From Roseburia sp. (GTDB lineage Bacteria; Bacillota; Clostridia; Lachnospirales; Lachnospiraceae), in NCBI GenBank assembly GCA_003483745.1, contig DMYD01000010.1, positions 9,964 through 73,963 on the forward strand: a stretch of DNA of 64,000 nt, given 5' to 3'. The position numbers and the translations under genes were made by a program. Below, one piece after another: positions 44,001 to 52,068 of the stretch; position 1 is the first letter of the stretch; every line of letters begins with the position of its first letter. The notes beneath the pieces are model-generated. The model was not told the DNA's origin, did no database searches, and was given only the letters and a program-made list of their open reading frames with translations.

Positions 44001-44244
44001 TACGCGGAACGAATTTACCTTTCATAGTCTGGTATCTCGGAATCATATCTTTGATCGTACGTGTCTCCACATGACCGATATGCGGCTTGCCGTTTGCAGT
44101 TGGCGGGCCGTCATAAAAGGTGTATGTTTCTCCTTCTTTGCGGTGTTCCATACTCTTTTTAAAGATGTCATTGTCATTCCAGAACTTTTCGATCTGTTTT
44201 TCTCTGTCTACAAAGTTCAGATTCGCATCAACTTTTTTATACAT
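41053..44244 (-). CDS. ileS: Isoleucyl-tRNA synthetase
   Basis: 1063 residues. Class I synthetase with HIGH motif (GPPTANGKPHIGHVE, His55-His58) and KMSKS (about residue 605, GQKMSKSKGN). The insert between them holds the editing (CP1) domain, with WTTTPWTLPSN. Length and DVIDCWFDSGAMPFAQ fit the eukaryote-type/type 2 IleRS branch of many anaerobes. A T-box leader ending 60 bases upstream controls it by charging of tRNA-Ile. The gene runs straight into glgP. Confidence 0.96.
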   Translation of the reverse strand: MYKKVDANLNFVDREKQIEKFWNDNDIFKKSMEHRKEGETYTFYDGPPTANGKPHIGHVETRTIKDMIPRYQTMKGKFVPRKAGWDTHGLPVELEVEKLLGLNGKEQIEEYGMEPFIKKCKESVWKYKGMWEDFSKTVGFWADMDNPYVTYDDNFIESEWWALKEIWNKDLLYKGFKIVPYCPRCGTPLSSQEVAQGYKTVKERSAVARFKVVGEDAYFLAWTTTPWTLPSNVALCVNPDETYCKVKAIDGYTYYMAEALLDTVLGKLPDKDAPEGTKAYEVLETYKGSDLEYKEYEPLFDCAKEIIEKQHKKAHYIVCDTYVTMTDGTGIVHIAPAFGEDDAAVGRKYDLPFVQLVDGKGELTKETPYAGVFVKKADPMVLKDLDEKGLLFDAPKFEHEYPHCWRCDTPLIYYARESWFIKMTAVKDDLIRNNNTVNWIPDSIGKGRFGDWLENIQDWGISRNRYWGTPLPVWECECGHQECIGSRAELAERSGNPEDAKVELHRPYIDAVTFKCPDCGKEMHRVPEVIDCWFDSGAMPFAQHHYPFENKDVFEKQFPAKFISEAVDQTRGWFYSLMAESTLLFNKAPYENVIVLGHVQDENGQKMSKSKGNAVDPFDALETYGADAIRWYFYTSSAPWIPKRFSGKLVQEGQRKFMGTLWNTYAFFVLYANIDQFDATKYTLDYEKLSVMDKWLLSKLNSAIKGTDENLANYRIPEAAKVLDEFVDDMSNWYVRRSRDRFWAKGMEQDKINAYMTLYTALVEICKAAAPMIPFMTEEIYQNLVRSINTEAPESIHLCDFPAVNEAWIDKELEKNMDEVLKIVVMGRACRNSANIKNRQPIGNMYVKAPNVLSEYFVEIIEDELNVKKVNFTEDVSAYTSYTFKPQLRTVGPKYGKFLGQIQKALAELDGNKAMAELKADGVLALPSVSDDVKLSEEDLLITMTQMEGYVTEGDNTVTVVLDTNLTPELVEEGFVRELISKIQTMRKEAGFEVMDKISIYYHADEKVADIFHKYGNDIMGDVLGTEVVAEADSFDAKEDGIYCKEWNINGEKVLLGVKKGEN

Positions 44245-44306
44245 TGTTAACCTCCATTGTCTTAAACGATAGATTGCACACTATGTGACCAAAACTATCG
44301 TTATAA

Positions 44307-44606
44307 ATAAAAATGCCCTCGTCCTGTATATAGGACGAGGGCTTAGATACTTCGTTATACCACCTGATATACAAATGTACGCGGAAATATAAAATCCGGA
44401 TACACGCTCCCTGTAACGCAGGAAATGCGTCAGCGCTTACTCTGTCCCGGATAACCTCTGCTTTGATTCTCCGGATCGTTTCAGACTGCAGCTTGGAAGT
44501 GATCTTCATTCAACAGATACTCGTACCGGTTTCCACCTGCTCCGGCTCTCTGTCTCTTTCCCTGATGAACTACTGTCTTCGTCATTGCCTTTTACCAAAA
44601 ATCTAG
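44307..44606 (-). promoter_or_regulatory. T-box leader (tRNA-Ile) of ileS
   Basis: From the transcript start near 44606 to the terminator at 44307-44344. The specifier region reads GAGTATCTG with codon ATC (44516-44518), matching isoleucine. The T-box core GGTGGTA (44358-44364) can pair with the tRNA acceptor end. The hairpin GCCCTCGTCC ... GGACGAGGGC followed by TTTTTATTT is the terminator. Uncharged tRNA-Ile would prevent termination. I infer the fold from position and motif. Confidence 0.8.
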
Positions 44607-44612
44607 TCTTTA

Positions 44613-44641
44613 GTATAGACTTGGAAAATAAGAATGTCAAG
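44613..44641 (-). promoter_or_regulatory. Promoter of the ileS T-box transcript
   Basis: On the minus strand TTGACA (44636-44641) and TATACT (44613-44618), spacer 17. A near-consensus sigma-A promoter. Confidence 0.75.
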
Positions 44642-44672
44642 AGGACTTCATGCTTTTACAAAAGCCTGCTTT

Positions 44673-45656
44673 TCACAGAGCACACTTTTTCACATCTGCG
44701 ATCACGTTTAAAAAACGCTCCTTCATCTGTGCCTCTAACAATTTTACATCCATATCACTGCCCGTGCACGGCACAAATCCTCCAGCCATCGATGCGTGGC
44801 CGCCGCCATTGCCAATTCCTTTGAGTGCCTCCGCCACGATTTTTCCCGCATCGAGCATACTTTTTTCACTGCGCACAGAAAGTTTGATTCCATCCGACTT
44901 TCTTGAATAGACGACAGAAAATGATACTTCTTTTAATGCAAGCATAAAATCCGATATGTTGGAAATTACCGGACAATCCTTTCCGGTGTTGCAAAAACTG
45001 ACATCATCATATACTTCAATGCTTGAAATTGCGCTTGAATAAGCCATCAGATCATCAAAACACAGATTACAGTTTTCTAACATATGGATGATCTCATAAT
45101 CACAGTCATCAAACATGCGGTAGAGCATCTCAATATCGAGTTTTGACACTCCCCGGCTTAAATTATTAGTATCGATCCGTATGCCGTAGGTCAGCGTTGT
45201 TGCGATTCTTCTGTCCATCGGAATATTATTTTCAAAGAAATACTGTGCAACAATCGTCGCACAGGCTCCCACTTCCGATCTGATATCTTTAAACCGGTAT
45301 GGGAACTTTTCATTTTCCGGATGATGATCGATGCAGATGATCTCATCTCCGGTAATATCAACGATATTTGAATTACCCTTCTGCGCATCAACAAGGATTA
45401 CCTCATCCTCATCTGTCAAAATCGTGCTAAGATCCTCCACATTCAAAAGTTCAATCTCCATCAGTTCACGCAGCTTGTCGGTACTGTAACGGTCTATTTT
45501 TCCTTTATAACAGATCGTGGAAGAAATTCCATTGTGCTTTAATAATTCCTGGATTCCAAGCGCACTCGCAATGGCATCCGGGTCAGGGAAATTATGTGTC
45601 TGGATATACACATGTTTTCGGTTGATCTGTTTTAACAATTCTTCTAGCTTTGTCAT
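44673..45656 (-). CDS. DHH/DHHA1 phosphoesterase (NrnA/GdpP-like)
   Basis: 327 residues. The N-terminal DHH domain has the metal motifs THNFPDPDAIASAL (20-33), VDAQKG and IDHHPENE (about 109-116). The C-terminal DHHA1 domain has GIGNGGGHASMAGGF (about 285-299). Enzymes of this family degrade short RNA oligomers, pAp or cyclic dinucleotides, so the exact substrate is not fixed. No transmembrane helices or PAS/GGDEF domain are present, so it is closer to NrnA than to GdpP. It ends the M32/HAD/DHH operon. Confidence 0.9.
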   Translation of the reverse strand: MTKLEELLKQINRKHVYIQTHNFPDPDAIASALGIQELLKHNGISSTICYKGKIDRYSTDKLRELMEIELLNVEDLSTILTDEDEVILVDAQKGNSNIVDITGDEIICIDHHPENEKFPYRFKDIRSEVGACATIVAQYFFENNIPMDRRIATTLTYGIRIDTNNLSRGVSKLDIEMLYRMFDDCDYEIIHMLENCNLCFDDLMAYSSAISSIEVYDDVSFCNTGKDCPVISNISDFMLALKEVSFSVVYSRKSDGIKLSVRSEKSMLDAGKIVAEALKGIGNGGGHASMAGGFVPCTGSDMDVKLLEAQMKERFLNVIADVKKCAL

Positions 45657-45722
45657 ACTGTACTATTTCCTTTACCACTCATCCGTAATCTTATGGACAG
45701 CATTATTTTTCATAAACACGGT

Positions 45723-46397
45723 TCATTCCCCGTTCTTCCCTGCAAAATATTCTTCTGCCACCTTTTTTGTTACAAGTTCTGAAAATGACCGGATCCTATA
45801 CTGCGCATTTTCTACAGTTCCAAAACCATACGCAGCATGGATAAATCCAACGCCTGCTTTTCTGCTGGCATCATAATCGCCCTGGATATCGCCCACATAT
45901 ACCGCCTCATCTAAATGATTACGGTCTGCAAGAAGTCTGATATTATCTCCCTTCTGTAAAAGATTATTGCCGTAACATTCAATATCTGAGAAATAATCCC
46001 AGAAATGATAATGATCCAAAAAGGCTTCAATATAACCTTTCTGGCAGTTGCTCACGATATATAGTTCATAGGTCTTTTTTAATTCCTTAAAAGTATCCTC
46101 AAGATCCGGGTACAGCACGCCGCCGTGCTCTTTCAGATAATCATTTTCAAGTCTGCAGCACTCTGCTAAAAGTGTCTCCTGCTCTGTACTGTCAAGTTCC
46201 GGGAATAACAACTTTGCAATCACATCCATTGTCTTTCCCATTACTCCCTTAATGTCAGCTTCTGTTAACTTTTTCTCTAATCTGCCATCCTGACGGATTG
46301 CTTCATTCCAGGATTCTGCCACGTTGGCTGCGGAATCCCAGAGTGTACCGTCCATGTCAAAAATAATTCCCTGTTTTTTCATATTTTTCACACTCAT
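45723..46397 (-). CDS. HAD superfamily hydrolase, phosphoglycolate phosphatase-like
   Basis: 224 residues. Motif I FDMDGTLWDS (nucleophile Asp in the first position, about 13-22), motif II with YIVSNCQK, and motif III/IV in VGDIQGDYDASRKAGVGF. It hydrolyses small phosphate esters such as phosphoglycolate; the real substrate is unknown. It starts 2 bases after the M32 carboxypeptidase stop. ATG 46397 has no room for a site; GTG at 46391 (AAGG 6 bases upstream) may be the true start. Confidence 0.88.
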   Translation of the reverse strand: MSVKNMKKQGIIFDMDGTLWDSAANVAESWNEAIRQDGRLEKKLTEADIKGVMGKTMDVIAKLLFPELDSTEQETLLAECCRLENDYLKEHGGVLYPDLEDTFKELKKTYELYIVSNCQKGYIEAFLDHYHFWDYFSDIECYGNNLLQKGDNIRLLADRNHLDEAVYVGDIQGDYDASRKAGVGFIHAAYGFGTVENAQYRIRSFSELVTKKVAEEYFAGKNGE

Positions 46398-46399
46398 CC

Positions 46400-47902
46400 T
46401 TATTTCAAATCATATACACGGGCATATTTTTTCTCAAAATAACGCACCAGCGGCTCTGCTGACAACTCTTTGCCACATACATTTGCGATCACTTCTTTTG
46501 GTGTACGCGTACTGCCGTACCAGTGAATTTTTTTGTTCAGCCATTTTGTGATCTGTAAAATTCTGCCATCTTTTAAGATCTCATCTACCGGTCCTAACTC
46601 TTTTTCCAGTTCCTCTAAGTACATGCCATCATAAATGCTTCCTAAAAGATAACTTGGAAAATAACCAAAGGAACCGTCTGACCAGTGCATATCCTGCAGG
46701 ATTCCCTCTGCATCATTTGTCGGAACAATATCTAAATATTCTTTCATTTTCTGATTCCAGAGTTCCGGGAGTTTCGCAACCGGAACATTGTCCCGGAAAA
46801 TTGCCTTTTCCATTTCATAACGCAGTATAATATGAAAACAATAGGTCACCTCATCTGCCTCCGTACGAATCAGACTGTTTCTGACATGATTGATCTCATG
46901 GTAAAACTCATCCAATGAAATGTCTTTCATCTGTGGCATCAGTTCCTGCACTTTCTCATAAACAGGCATCCAGAAGTTCTTATTCCGTCCTAAAATATTC
47001 TCATAAAAACGGGACTGACTCTCATGTACGCCCATATAGCGGCAGCTTCCGGCAACTGTATTATCGTATTCCGGATTGACATTCTGCTCAAAAATCGCAT
47101 GGCCGCCTTCGTGAATGGCAGAAAACATGGCAGAGACCGGATCATTCTCATAATAATGATTTGTCACGCGAACGTCCTTAGATGAAAAGTTCAGTGTAAA
47201 CGGATGCTCTGTCTCCCCTACCGCACCGGCATCTTTGGAAAATCCGATATAGGAAAGTAAAAAATCCTGCACTTTTCTCTGATCATCCGGATCAAAATAA
47301 GCATGGAACTTTGTATCATCCGGCTGTTTTGCAGCAAGTATTTTTTTGACAAGTGGAATCAGCGCCACTTTTAATTCGCTAAACAGACGGTCAATTGTTG
47401 CCGAATCCATTCCCTCTTCATATTTATCTAACAATACATCATAAACTTCTTTGCCCGGATCCGTATAACCAGCCATTTCTTTGGTAAGTTCGATCATTTT
47501 CTCCAGATGTGGTGCAAAAACAGAAAAATCAGATGCATTTTTCGCCTCTTCCCATGCATTTCCGGATTCCGCCTGTTCACGCACCAGCACTTCATAACGG
47601 TCCTTTGGAATCCTTCTGTCTTTTTCCATATCGCACTGCATGCGTTTTACAATAAATTTCATCATATCTGACAATTTTTCAAATTCTTCCGGTGTCTTTA
47701 ATGTCTCTAACATGCCGTAAAGTTCATCCGAAGTCGACATTTTAAAGCTTTCTGTGGAAAAATAGGTCAGTGCATCAATATGTCCTTCCTGTCCCAATTT
47801 CGGTGCACAGGTTCTCATGTCCCAGTAAAGCAGCGTATTAATATGTTCATATTTTTTCATTTTATCGAGATACTGCTCGAATTGTTCTAATGTTTTACTC
47901 AT
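46400..47902 (-). CDS. M32 family metallocarboxypeptidase (Taq carboxypeptidase type)
   Basis: 500 residues. ATG at 47902 (MSKTLEQFEQYLDKMKK) with TGGAGG upstream. The zinc site HEGGH (about residue 266, SAIHEGGHAIFEQNV) and the downstream Glu in HESQSRFYENILGR define the M32 family, which removes C-terminal amino acids with broad specificity. No signal peptide, so it acts in the cytoplasm. It precedes the HAD and DHH genes in one operon. Confidence 0.92.
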   Translation of the reverse strand: MSKTLEQFEQYLDKMKKYEHINTLLYWDMRTCAPKLGQEGHIDALTYFSTESFKMSTSDELYGMLETLKTPEEFEKLSDMMKFIVKRMQCDMEKDRRIPKDRYEVLVREQAESGNAWEEAKNASDFSVFAPHLEKMIELTKEMAGYTDPGKEVYDVLLDKYEEGMDSATIDRLFSELKVALIPLVKKILAAKQPDDTKFHAYFDPDDQRKVQDFLLSYIGFSKDAGAVGETEHPFTLNFSSKDVRVTNHYYENDPVSAMFSAIHEGGHAIFEQNVNPEYDNTVAGSCRYMGVHESQSRFYENILGRNKNFWMPVYEKVQELMPQMKDISLDEFYHEINHVRNSLIRTEADEVTYCFHIILRYEMEKAIFRDNVPVAKLPELWNQKMKEYLDIVPTNDAEGILQDMHWSDGSFGYFPSYLLGSIYDGMYLEELEKELGPVDEILKDGRILQITKWLNKKIHWYGSTRTPKEVIANVCGKELSAEPLVRYFEKKYARVYDLK

Positions 47903-48006
47903 AGTCGTCCTCCATTTTAAGAACGACGCCCAGCTGGCGTATTTTATTCCGTTCTTTCTGTTCCATATTAACACACGACAACTGACCTGTCACTTTTTTT
48001 AGTATA

Positions 48007-48183
48007 AGATTCGGGTGTCAAAAGGTGGTTCACGACTTAACGGATGTCAAATTGCACAAAGCCGGGATTCGTTTTGTGACTTTGTGACAAAATTAGAAAA
48101 TCTTAGTATGCCTGTTCATTTATAGTGTTTTGCTGCCATGGATGGCAGCAAAAGTCTTAATGCCACCTTTTGACACCCTAATC
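48007..48183. repeat. MITE-like palindromic element, copy B (shortened)
   Basis: Ends GATTCGGGTGTC and GACACCCTAATC. The left arm equals an arm of copy A (AAAAGGTGGTTCA, GGATGTCAAATTGCAC, AGCCGGGA, TTAGAAAATCTTAGTATGCC). The centre holds TGCTGCCAT-GG-ATGGCAGCA, related to the central palindromes of copy A. The right arm is shortened to CCACCTTTTGACACCC. Confidence 0.75.
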
Positions 48184-48188
48184 AGTAT

Positions 48189-48236
48189 AACCAAAAAGCA
48201 CCACGAACATGCATTTTTGCAAGTCCATGGTGCCTT
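48189..48236 (-). terminator. Terminator after ilvE
   Basis: GGCACCATGGAC and GTTCGTGGTGC pair on the minus strand, followed by a T run. Confidence 0.65.
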
Positions 48237-48250
48237 TATTCAGGATAATA

Positions 48251-49315
48251 CTATTTTACCTCTACTGTCCAGCCATATTTATCAGGCAGTTTGCCCCACT
48301 GGATTCCGGTTAATGTATCGTATAATTTCTGTGTCAGCTCACCGATCTTGAAATCATTGATCGTTACAACATCATCTTTGTAGCGAAGTTCTCCAACAGG
48401 GGAGATAACTGCTGCTGTACCTGTTCCGAATACTTCCTCAAGTGTGCCGTCATGTCCTGCTTTCATCAGGTCATCTACGGAAAGTCTGGTCTCATTTACT
48501 TTATACCCCCAGTCTCTTAACAGATGGATCATGGAATCTCTTGTTACACCCGGAAGAACTGTTCCCTCGATCGGTGCTGTATAGATTTCACCGGCGATCT
48601 TGAACATAATGTTCATAGTTCCAACTTCCTCAACATATTTACGATGCTCACCATCTAACCAGAGTACCTGGGAATATCCCATCTTCTCTGCTTTTACCTG
48701 TCCTAAAATGGATCCTGCATAGTTACCACCGCATTTTGTAAATCCGGTACCACCTTTTACGGCACGGACCAGCTCGTCCTCAACTAAGATCTTAACCGGG
48801 TTGATTCCCTCTGCATAATAAGCGCCAACCGGGCAGCAGATGATCATAAACTTATAAGCAGATGCCATATGTACACCAAGTGCAGCTTCTGTTGCAAACA
48901 TAAATGGACGGATGTAAAGAGATGTCTCAGGCTCTGAAGGAACCCAGTCCTCTTCTACCTTTACCAGTGCTTTTACCGCCTCAACAAACATATCAACCGG
49001 GAATTCCGGCATACAGAGTCTCGCGTTAGAATTGATCATTCTCTTTGCGTTCATTTCCGGACGGAATAACTGGATTTTTCCCTCTGCGGTACGGTATGCT
49101 TTCATACCCTCAAATGTTTCCTGTGCATAATGTAATGTTACACATGCAGGATCCATGGTGATTGGTCCTTCCGGAACGATTCTTGCATCTTTCCAGCCAT
49201 CTTCTTTTGTCCAGTCCATAACAAACATATAGTCTGTCATATATTTTCCAAATCCAAGATGTTTCTGATCCGGTTTTTCCTTTAAATGTTCTCTTTTTTC
49301 AAATCTGATATCCAT
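48251..49315 (-). CDS. ilvE: Branched-chain amino acid aminotransferase
   Basis: 354 residues. PLP class IV aminotransferase that makes Leu, Ile and Val from their keto acids. It is the long BCAT form with FEGMKAYR and RMINSNARLCMP near the N-terminus, the PLP-lysine region GTGFTKCGGNYAGS and the C-terminal EVFGTGTAAVISPVG. ATG at 49315 has GGAGG upstream. Alone in its unit, next to element B. Confidence 0.94.
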   Translation of the reverse strand: MDIRFEKREHLKEKPDQKHLGFGKYMTDYMFVMDWTKEDGWKDARIVPEGPITMDPACVTLHYAQETFEGMKAYRTAEGKIQLFRPEMNAKRMINSNARLCMPEFPVDMFVEAVKALVKVEEDWVPSEPETSLYIRPFMFATEAALGVHMASAYKFMIICCPVGAYYAEGINPVKILVEDELVRAVKGGTGFTKCGGNYAGSILGQVKAEKMGYSQVLWLDGEHRKYVEEVGTMNIMFKIAGEIYTAPIEGTVLPGVTRDSMIHLLRDWGYKVNETRLSVDDLMKAGHDGTLEEVFGTGTAAVISPVGELRYKDDVVTINDFKIGELTQKLYDTLTGIQWGKLPDKYGWTVEVK

Positions 49316-49502
49316 AACATATGCCTCCGACTCTCTATCGTTTTTTTCTGACCATCATTATGATACTTTCTTTTTTGAGTGTCAAGATTATTCCAAAGGC
49401 TTATATTCTCCATTACTTAAATTCATATTAACGTTTATTTTTCATAATCATGCGTTATGATATGATTTTAAAATGTTTTGGAATTTTTGCCCTGAAAGTT
49501 TT

Positions 49503-50042
49503 TTAGTTCTGCCCTGCAATTACCTTTTTTAAAGGAATCCAGATAATAAATGCCAGCACACTTCCGATTACTGCTGTGATAAGCTGTGTCACTGAAAATG
49601 TTGTCTGGAACACTGCCATCTTTGGAACCATCGCTTCCGGAAGCAGTGAAGGAATCAAAATCTGTGCGATCACAATTCCCATAAATAATGCTTTTACAAT
49701 ACTGCCAGCCGCCATACCTGCGATCAGACCTGCATTGCCTTTGATTTTCTTTGCAAGCAGACTAACAGCTACCACGAGAATAATATTTCCGATCATAACA
49801 CATGGAATGATTGCCGGGATTGCTGACATGACAGGGCTTCCCGTAATCAGGAATGATGTAACCGGTGTGATCACAGATAAAATGATCCCACATGCCATTC
49901 CTGCACCTAATGCGGCAATAATAAGACACGCATTGATGATCGGTCCTGTGATGTACACACTTGTGTTTTTAAAGAACTGGCTTACAATGCAGATTGCCAG
50001 TAACACTGCTGTTGTTGTGATTTGTTTTGTTGTGATTTTCAT
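49503..50042 (-). CDS. ECF transporter S component-like membrane protein
   Basis: 179 residues with about five hydrophobic helices and short loops. The N-terminus KQITTTAVLLAICIVSQFFKN and ITGPIINACLIIAALGAG motifs fit ECF vitamin-binding S components. There is no ATPase gene beside it, so it would use a shared A/T module. The substrate cannot be told. Confidence 0.75.
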   Translation of the reverse strand: MKITTKQITTTAVLLAICIVSQFFKNTSVYITGPIINACLIIAALGAGMACGIILSVITPVTSFLITGSPVMSAIPAIIPCVMIGNIILVVAVSLLAKKIKGNAGLIAGMAAGSIVKALFMGIVIAQILIPSLLPEAMVPKMAVFQTTFSVTQLITAVIGSVLAFIIWIPLKKVIAGQN

Positions 50043-50153
50043 AAATCCTCCTTTGTTTTACACAATTTTCGCAACCATCATAGTACAACACTTATGAAAA
50101 GTCAATTTTTCATACACAATCCTCCCGGCTTCATAAACAACAGTATTTTTTTC

Positions 50154-50182
50154 TTGTCATTTAAACCGGGGAATTTTATAAT
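50154..50182 (+). promoter_or_regulatory. Promoter of the flavin reductase gene
   Basis: TTGTCA (50154-50159) and TATAAT (50177-50182), spacer 17. Confidence 0.6.
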
Positions 50183-50228
50183 AATATCAACATATAAATA
50201 TTTCGTATAGAATAAAGGAGATTACATT

Positions 50229-50738
50229 ATGCATACATTTCAGCCTATGACTGCAGATATGATGGAATTTGATCCATTTACAAAAATCGGAAAAGAATGG
50301 GCACTGCTCACCGCAGGTTCTAAAGAAAAAGCAAACACCATGACCATCAGTTGGGGCGGTGTCGGCGTCTTATGGGGCAAAAACGTTGCTTTTGTATTTG
50401 TCCGCGACTCCAGATACACCAAAGAACTGATCGATAAAAATGAGTTCTTTTCCCTCAGCTTTTTATCCGAGAAATATCGCGACGCACTAAATTACTGCGG
50501 AAGCCACTCCGGCCGCGACGAAGACGATAAGATCTCAGCTGCCGGCCTGACACTTACTTCCCGCCACAGCATTCCATTTATCGATGAGGGCAATATGATC
50601 CTGTTATGTGAAAAAATGTCCGCAACAAGACTGACTGAAGATTCCTTTCTGATGCCGGAGATTGCAAAGAAATGGTATGCGGATCATGATATGCACACGA
50701 TGTATATTGCAGAGATCATTGATATTCTGGCAAGATAA
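50229..50738 (+). CDS. Flavin reductase-like FMN-binding protein
   Basis: 169 residues. ATG at 50229 with AAAGGAG upstream. The fold marks are WALLTAGSKEKANTMTISWGG (about 19-39) and FVRDSRYTKELID, with FSLSFLSEKYRDALNYCGSHSGRDEDK in the middle. The family binds FMN and reduces flavin with NAD(P)H or acts as a redox partner; the particular partner is unknown. Monocistronic. Confidence 0.88.
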   Translation: MHTFQPMTADMMEFDPFTKIGKEWALLTAGSKEKANTMTISWGGVGVLWGKNVAFVFVRDSRYTKELIDKNEFFSLSFLSEKYRDALNYCGSHSGRDEDDKISAAGLTLTSRHSIPFIDEGNMILLCEKMSATRLTEDSFLMPEIAKKWYADHDMHTMYIAEIIDILAR

Positions 50739-50740
50739 GA

Positions 50741-50793
50741 AAAACGGGCAGGTGGGGAGTTCGTATATGTTAACTCCTGTCTGCCCGTTTTTA
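50741..50793. terminator. Terminator between the flavin reductase and the Rpn remnant
   Basis: AAACGGGCAG ... GGGAGTT pairs with AACTCC ... CTGCCCGTTT, with a T run on the plus strand. Confidence 0.8.
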
Positions 50794-50815
50794 TACTTTT
50801 TAAATATATGATTTC

Positions 50816-51375
50816 TTAATCATTTTTTATTCCGTATATTTTGAAATACTCTTCTGCCTGCTGTAGGGATATATTTAATTTATCCTGCAGTTTTTTCAAA
50901 ATATCCTCTTTGAATATGTCCATTTCAAGACACACTTCAATCATTCCCTTTGCTTCTCCTCGTGTTTCACTCTCCGCAATTAAATCTTCGATTGCCTTAC
51001 ACATCTCGATTTCCTCCTTCTCTTCCGATACTTTGATCGGTGTATTCGTGATTGTCTTTATCACTCTTGCTGCATTCATTTCTATACTTTTATGGATATC
51101 TGTCCTCAAAAAATCCAACAATTTTTCTTTATTTTTAGAGTACTTGATATATCCCATAACCTCTCTCATACTTGTTGAAAACTTATTCAGTTCTTCTTCC
51201 GTAAGTTTTGCCGGATCAATCAGGTGTATCCGGTAGTTCTCCACATAACTTAAAATTTCCATATCCCTTATCGACATCATTTCATGCAAAGATAACGGTC
51301 CGTCCCATTCCTCTGCTAATAAGTTCTTTATAATAAGCGCTACACACACCTTGCTTTTTCCAAAAATCAATGCTA
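50816..51375 (-). pseudogene. Rpn-family nuclease/transposase-like gene, N-terminus missing
   Basis: The readable frame (to 51475) encodes EEWDGPLSLHEMMSIRD, NYRIHLIDPAKLTEEELNKF, and a C-terminal helical region ending KDKLNISLQQAEEYFKIYG-like. These are the C-terminal half of Rpn recombination-promoting nucleases. The PD-(D/E)XK half is absent: upstream sequence runs into the divergent gene at 51426. No start with a ribosome binding site fits. A decayed remnant. Confidence 0.7.
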
Positions 51376-51425
51376 CAATATTTTCTGAGTTTTGTTCTAA
51401 AAAGTAAATAGATGGAGGATTATTT

Positions 51426-51941
51426 ATGAGCCCAGTTACTATTGTATTACTGGTTATCTTAGCCGTTTTAATCATCGGACTTGTTGTCCTTTATTTTCTC
51501 GGAAAGAAAGCACAGAAAAAGAAAGCCGAACAGGATGAACAGCTTGCCGCTGCCGCACAGACCGTATCCATGCTGGTTATAGATAAGAAGCGAATGCGCA
51601 TTACCGAATCCGGTCTTCCGCAGGTTGTGATCGACCAGACACCGAAGATGATGCGCCGTACCAAACTTCCAATCGTAAAGGCAAAGGTTGGACCAAAAGT
51701 AATGTCTTTGATCGCCGATGAAGCTGTATTTGATTACATACCGATCAAAAAAGAAGTAAAAGCCACCGTGAGCGGTATCTATATCACAAAAGTTACCGGT
51801 GTACGCGGACCTCTTGAAAAACCGGAAGGTAAAAAGAGCTGGAGAACCAAATTAAAAGAAAAAGCGAATCGCGCAAATAAAGAACTCGAAAAAGAAAAAG
51901 CTGAACTTGAAAAAGAGAAAAGCAAGAAAAAGAAAAAATAA
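51426..51941 (+). CDS. Conserved membrane-anchored hypothetical protein
   Basis: 171 residues. ATG with GGAGG upstream. One N-terminal helix (MSPVTIVLLVILAVLIIGLV), a short basic linker, a compact central domain (about 45-120: MLVIDKKRMRITESGLPQVV, IVKAKVGPKVMSLIAD), and a long Lys/Glu coiled-coil-like tail. From memory it is widespread in Lachnospiraceae; no function known. It ends at a hairpin terminator. Confidence 0.75.
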   Translation: MSPVTIVLLVILAVLIIGLVVLYFLGKKAQKKKAEQDEQLAAAAQTVSMLVIDKKRMRITESGLPQVVIDQTPKMMRRTKLPIVKAKVGPKVMSLIADEAVFDYIPIKKEVKATVSGIYITKVTGVRGPLEKPEGKKSWRTKLKEKANRANKELEKEKAELEKEKSKKKKK

Positions 51942-51948
51942 GTTATAC

Positions 51949-51993
51949 AAAAAATACCGCAGCCGTGAAAAATCACAGATGCGGTATTTTTTA
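51949..51993. terminator. Bidirectional terminator at the convergent junction
   Basis: AATACCGCA and TGCGGTATT pair, with A/T runs on both sides. Confidence 0.8.
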
Positions 51994-52068
51994 TCATTTT
52001 CATACACGGGTTTATCATGCCATCCCCATATGATCAGCTGATACCTCCGTTTCTTTTGTTCTGTCTGT

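Noticed and set aside
44237..44509. Minus-strand frame upstream of ileS
   Set aside because: It lies inside the T-box leader and has no coding character.
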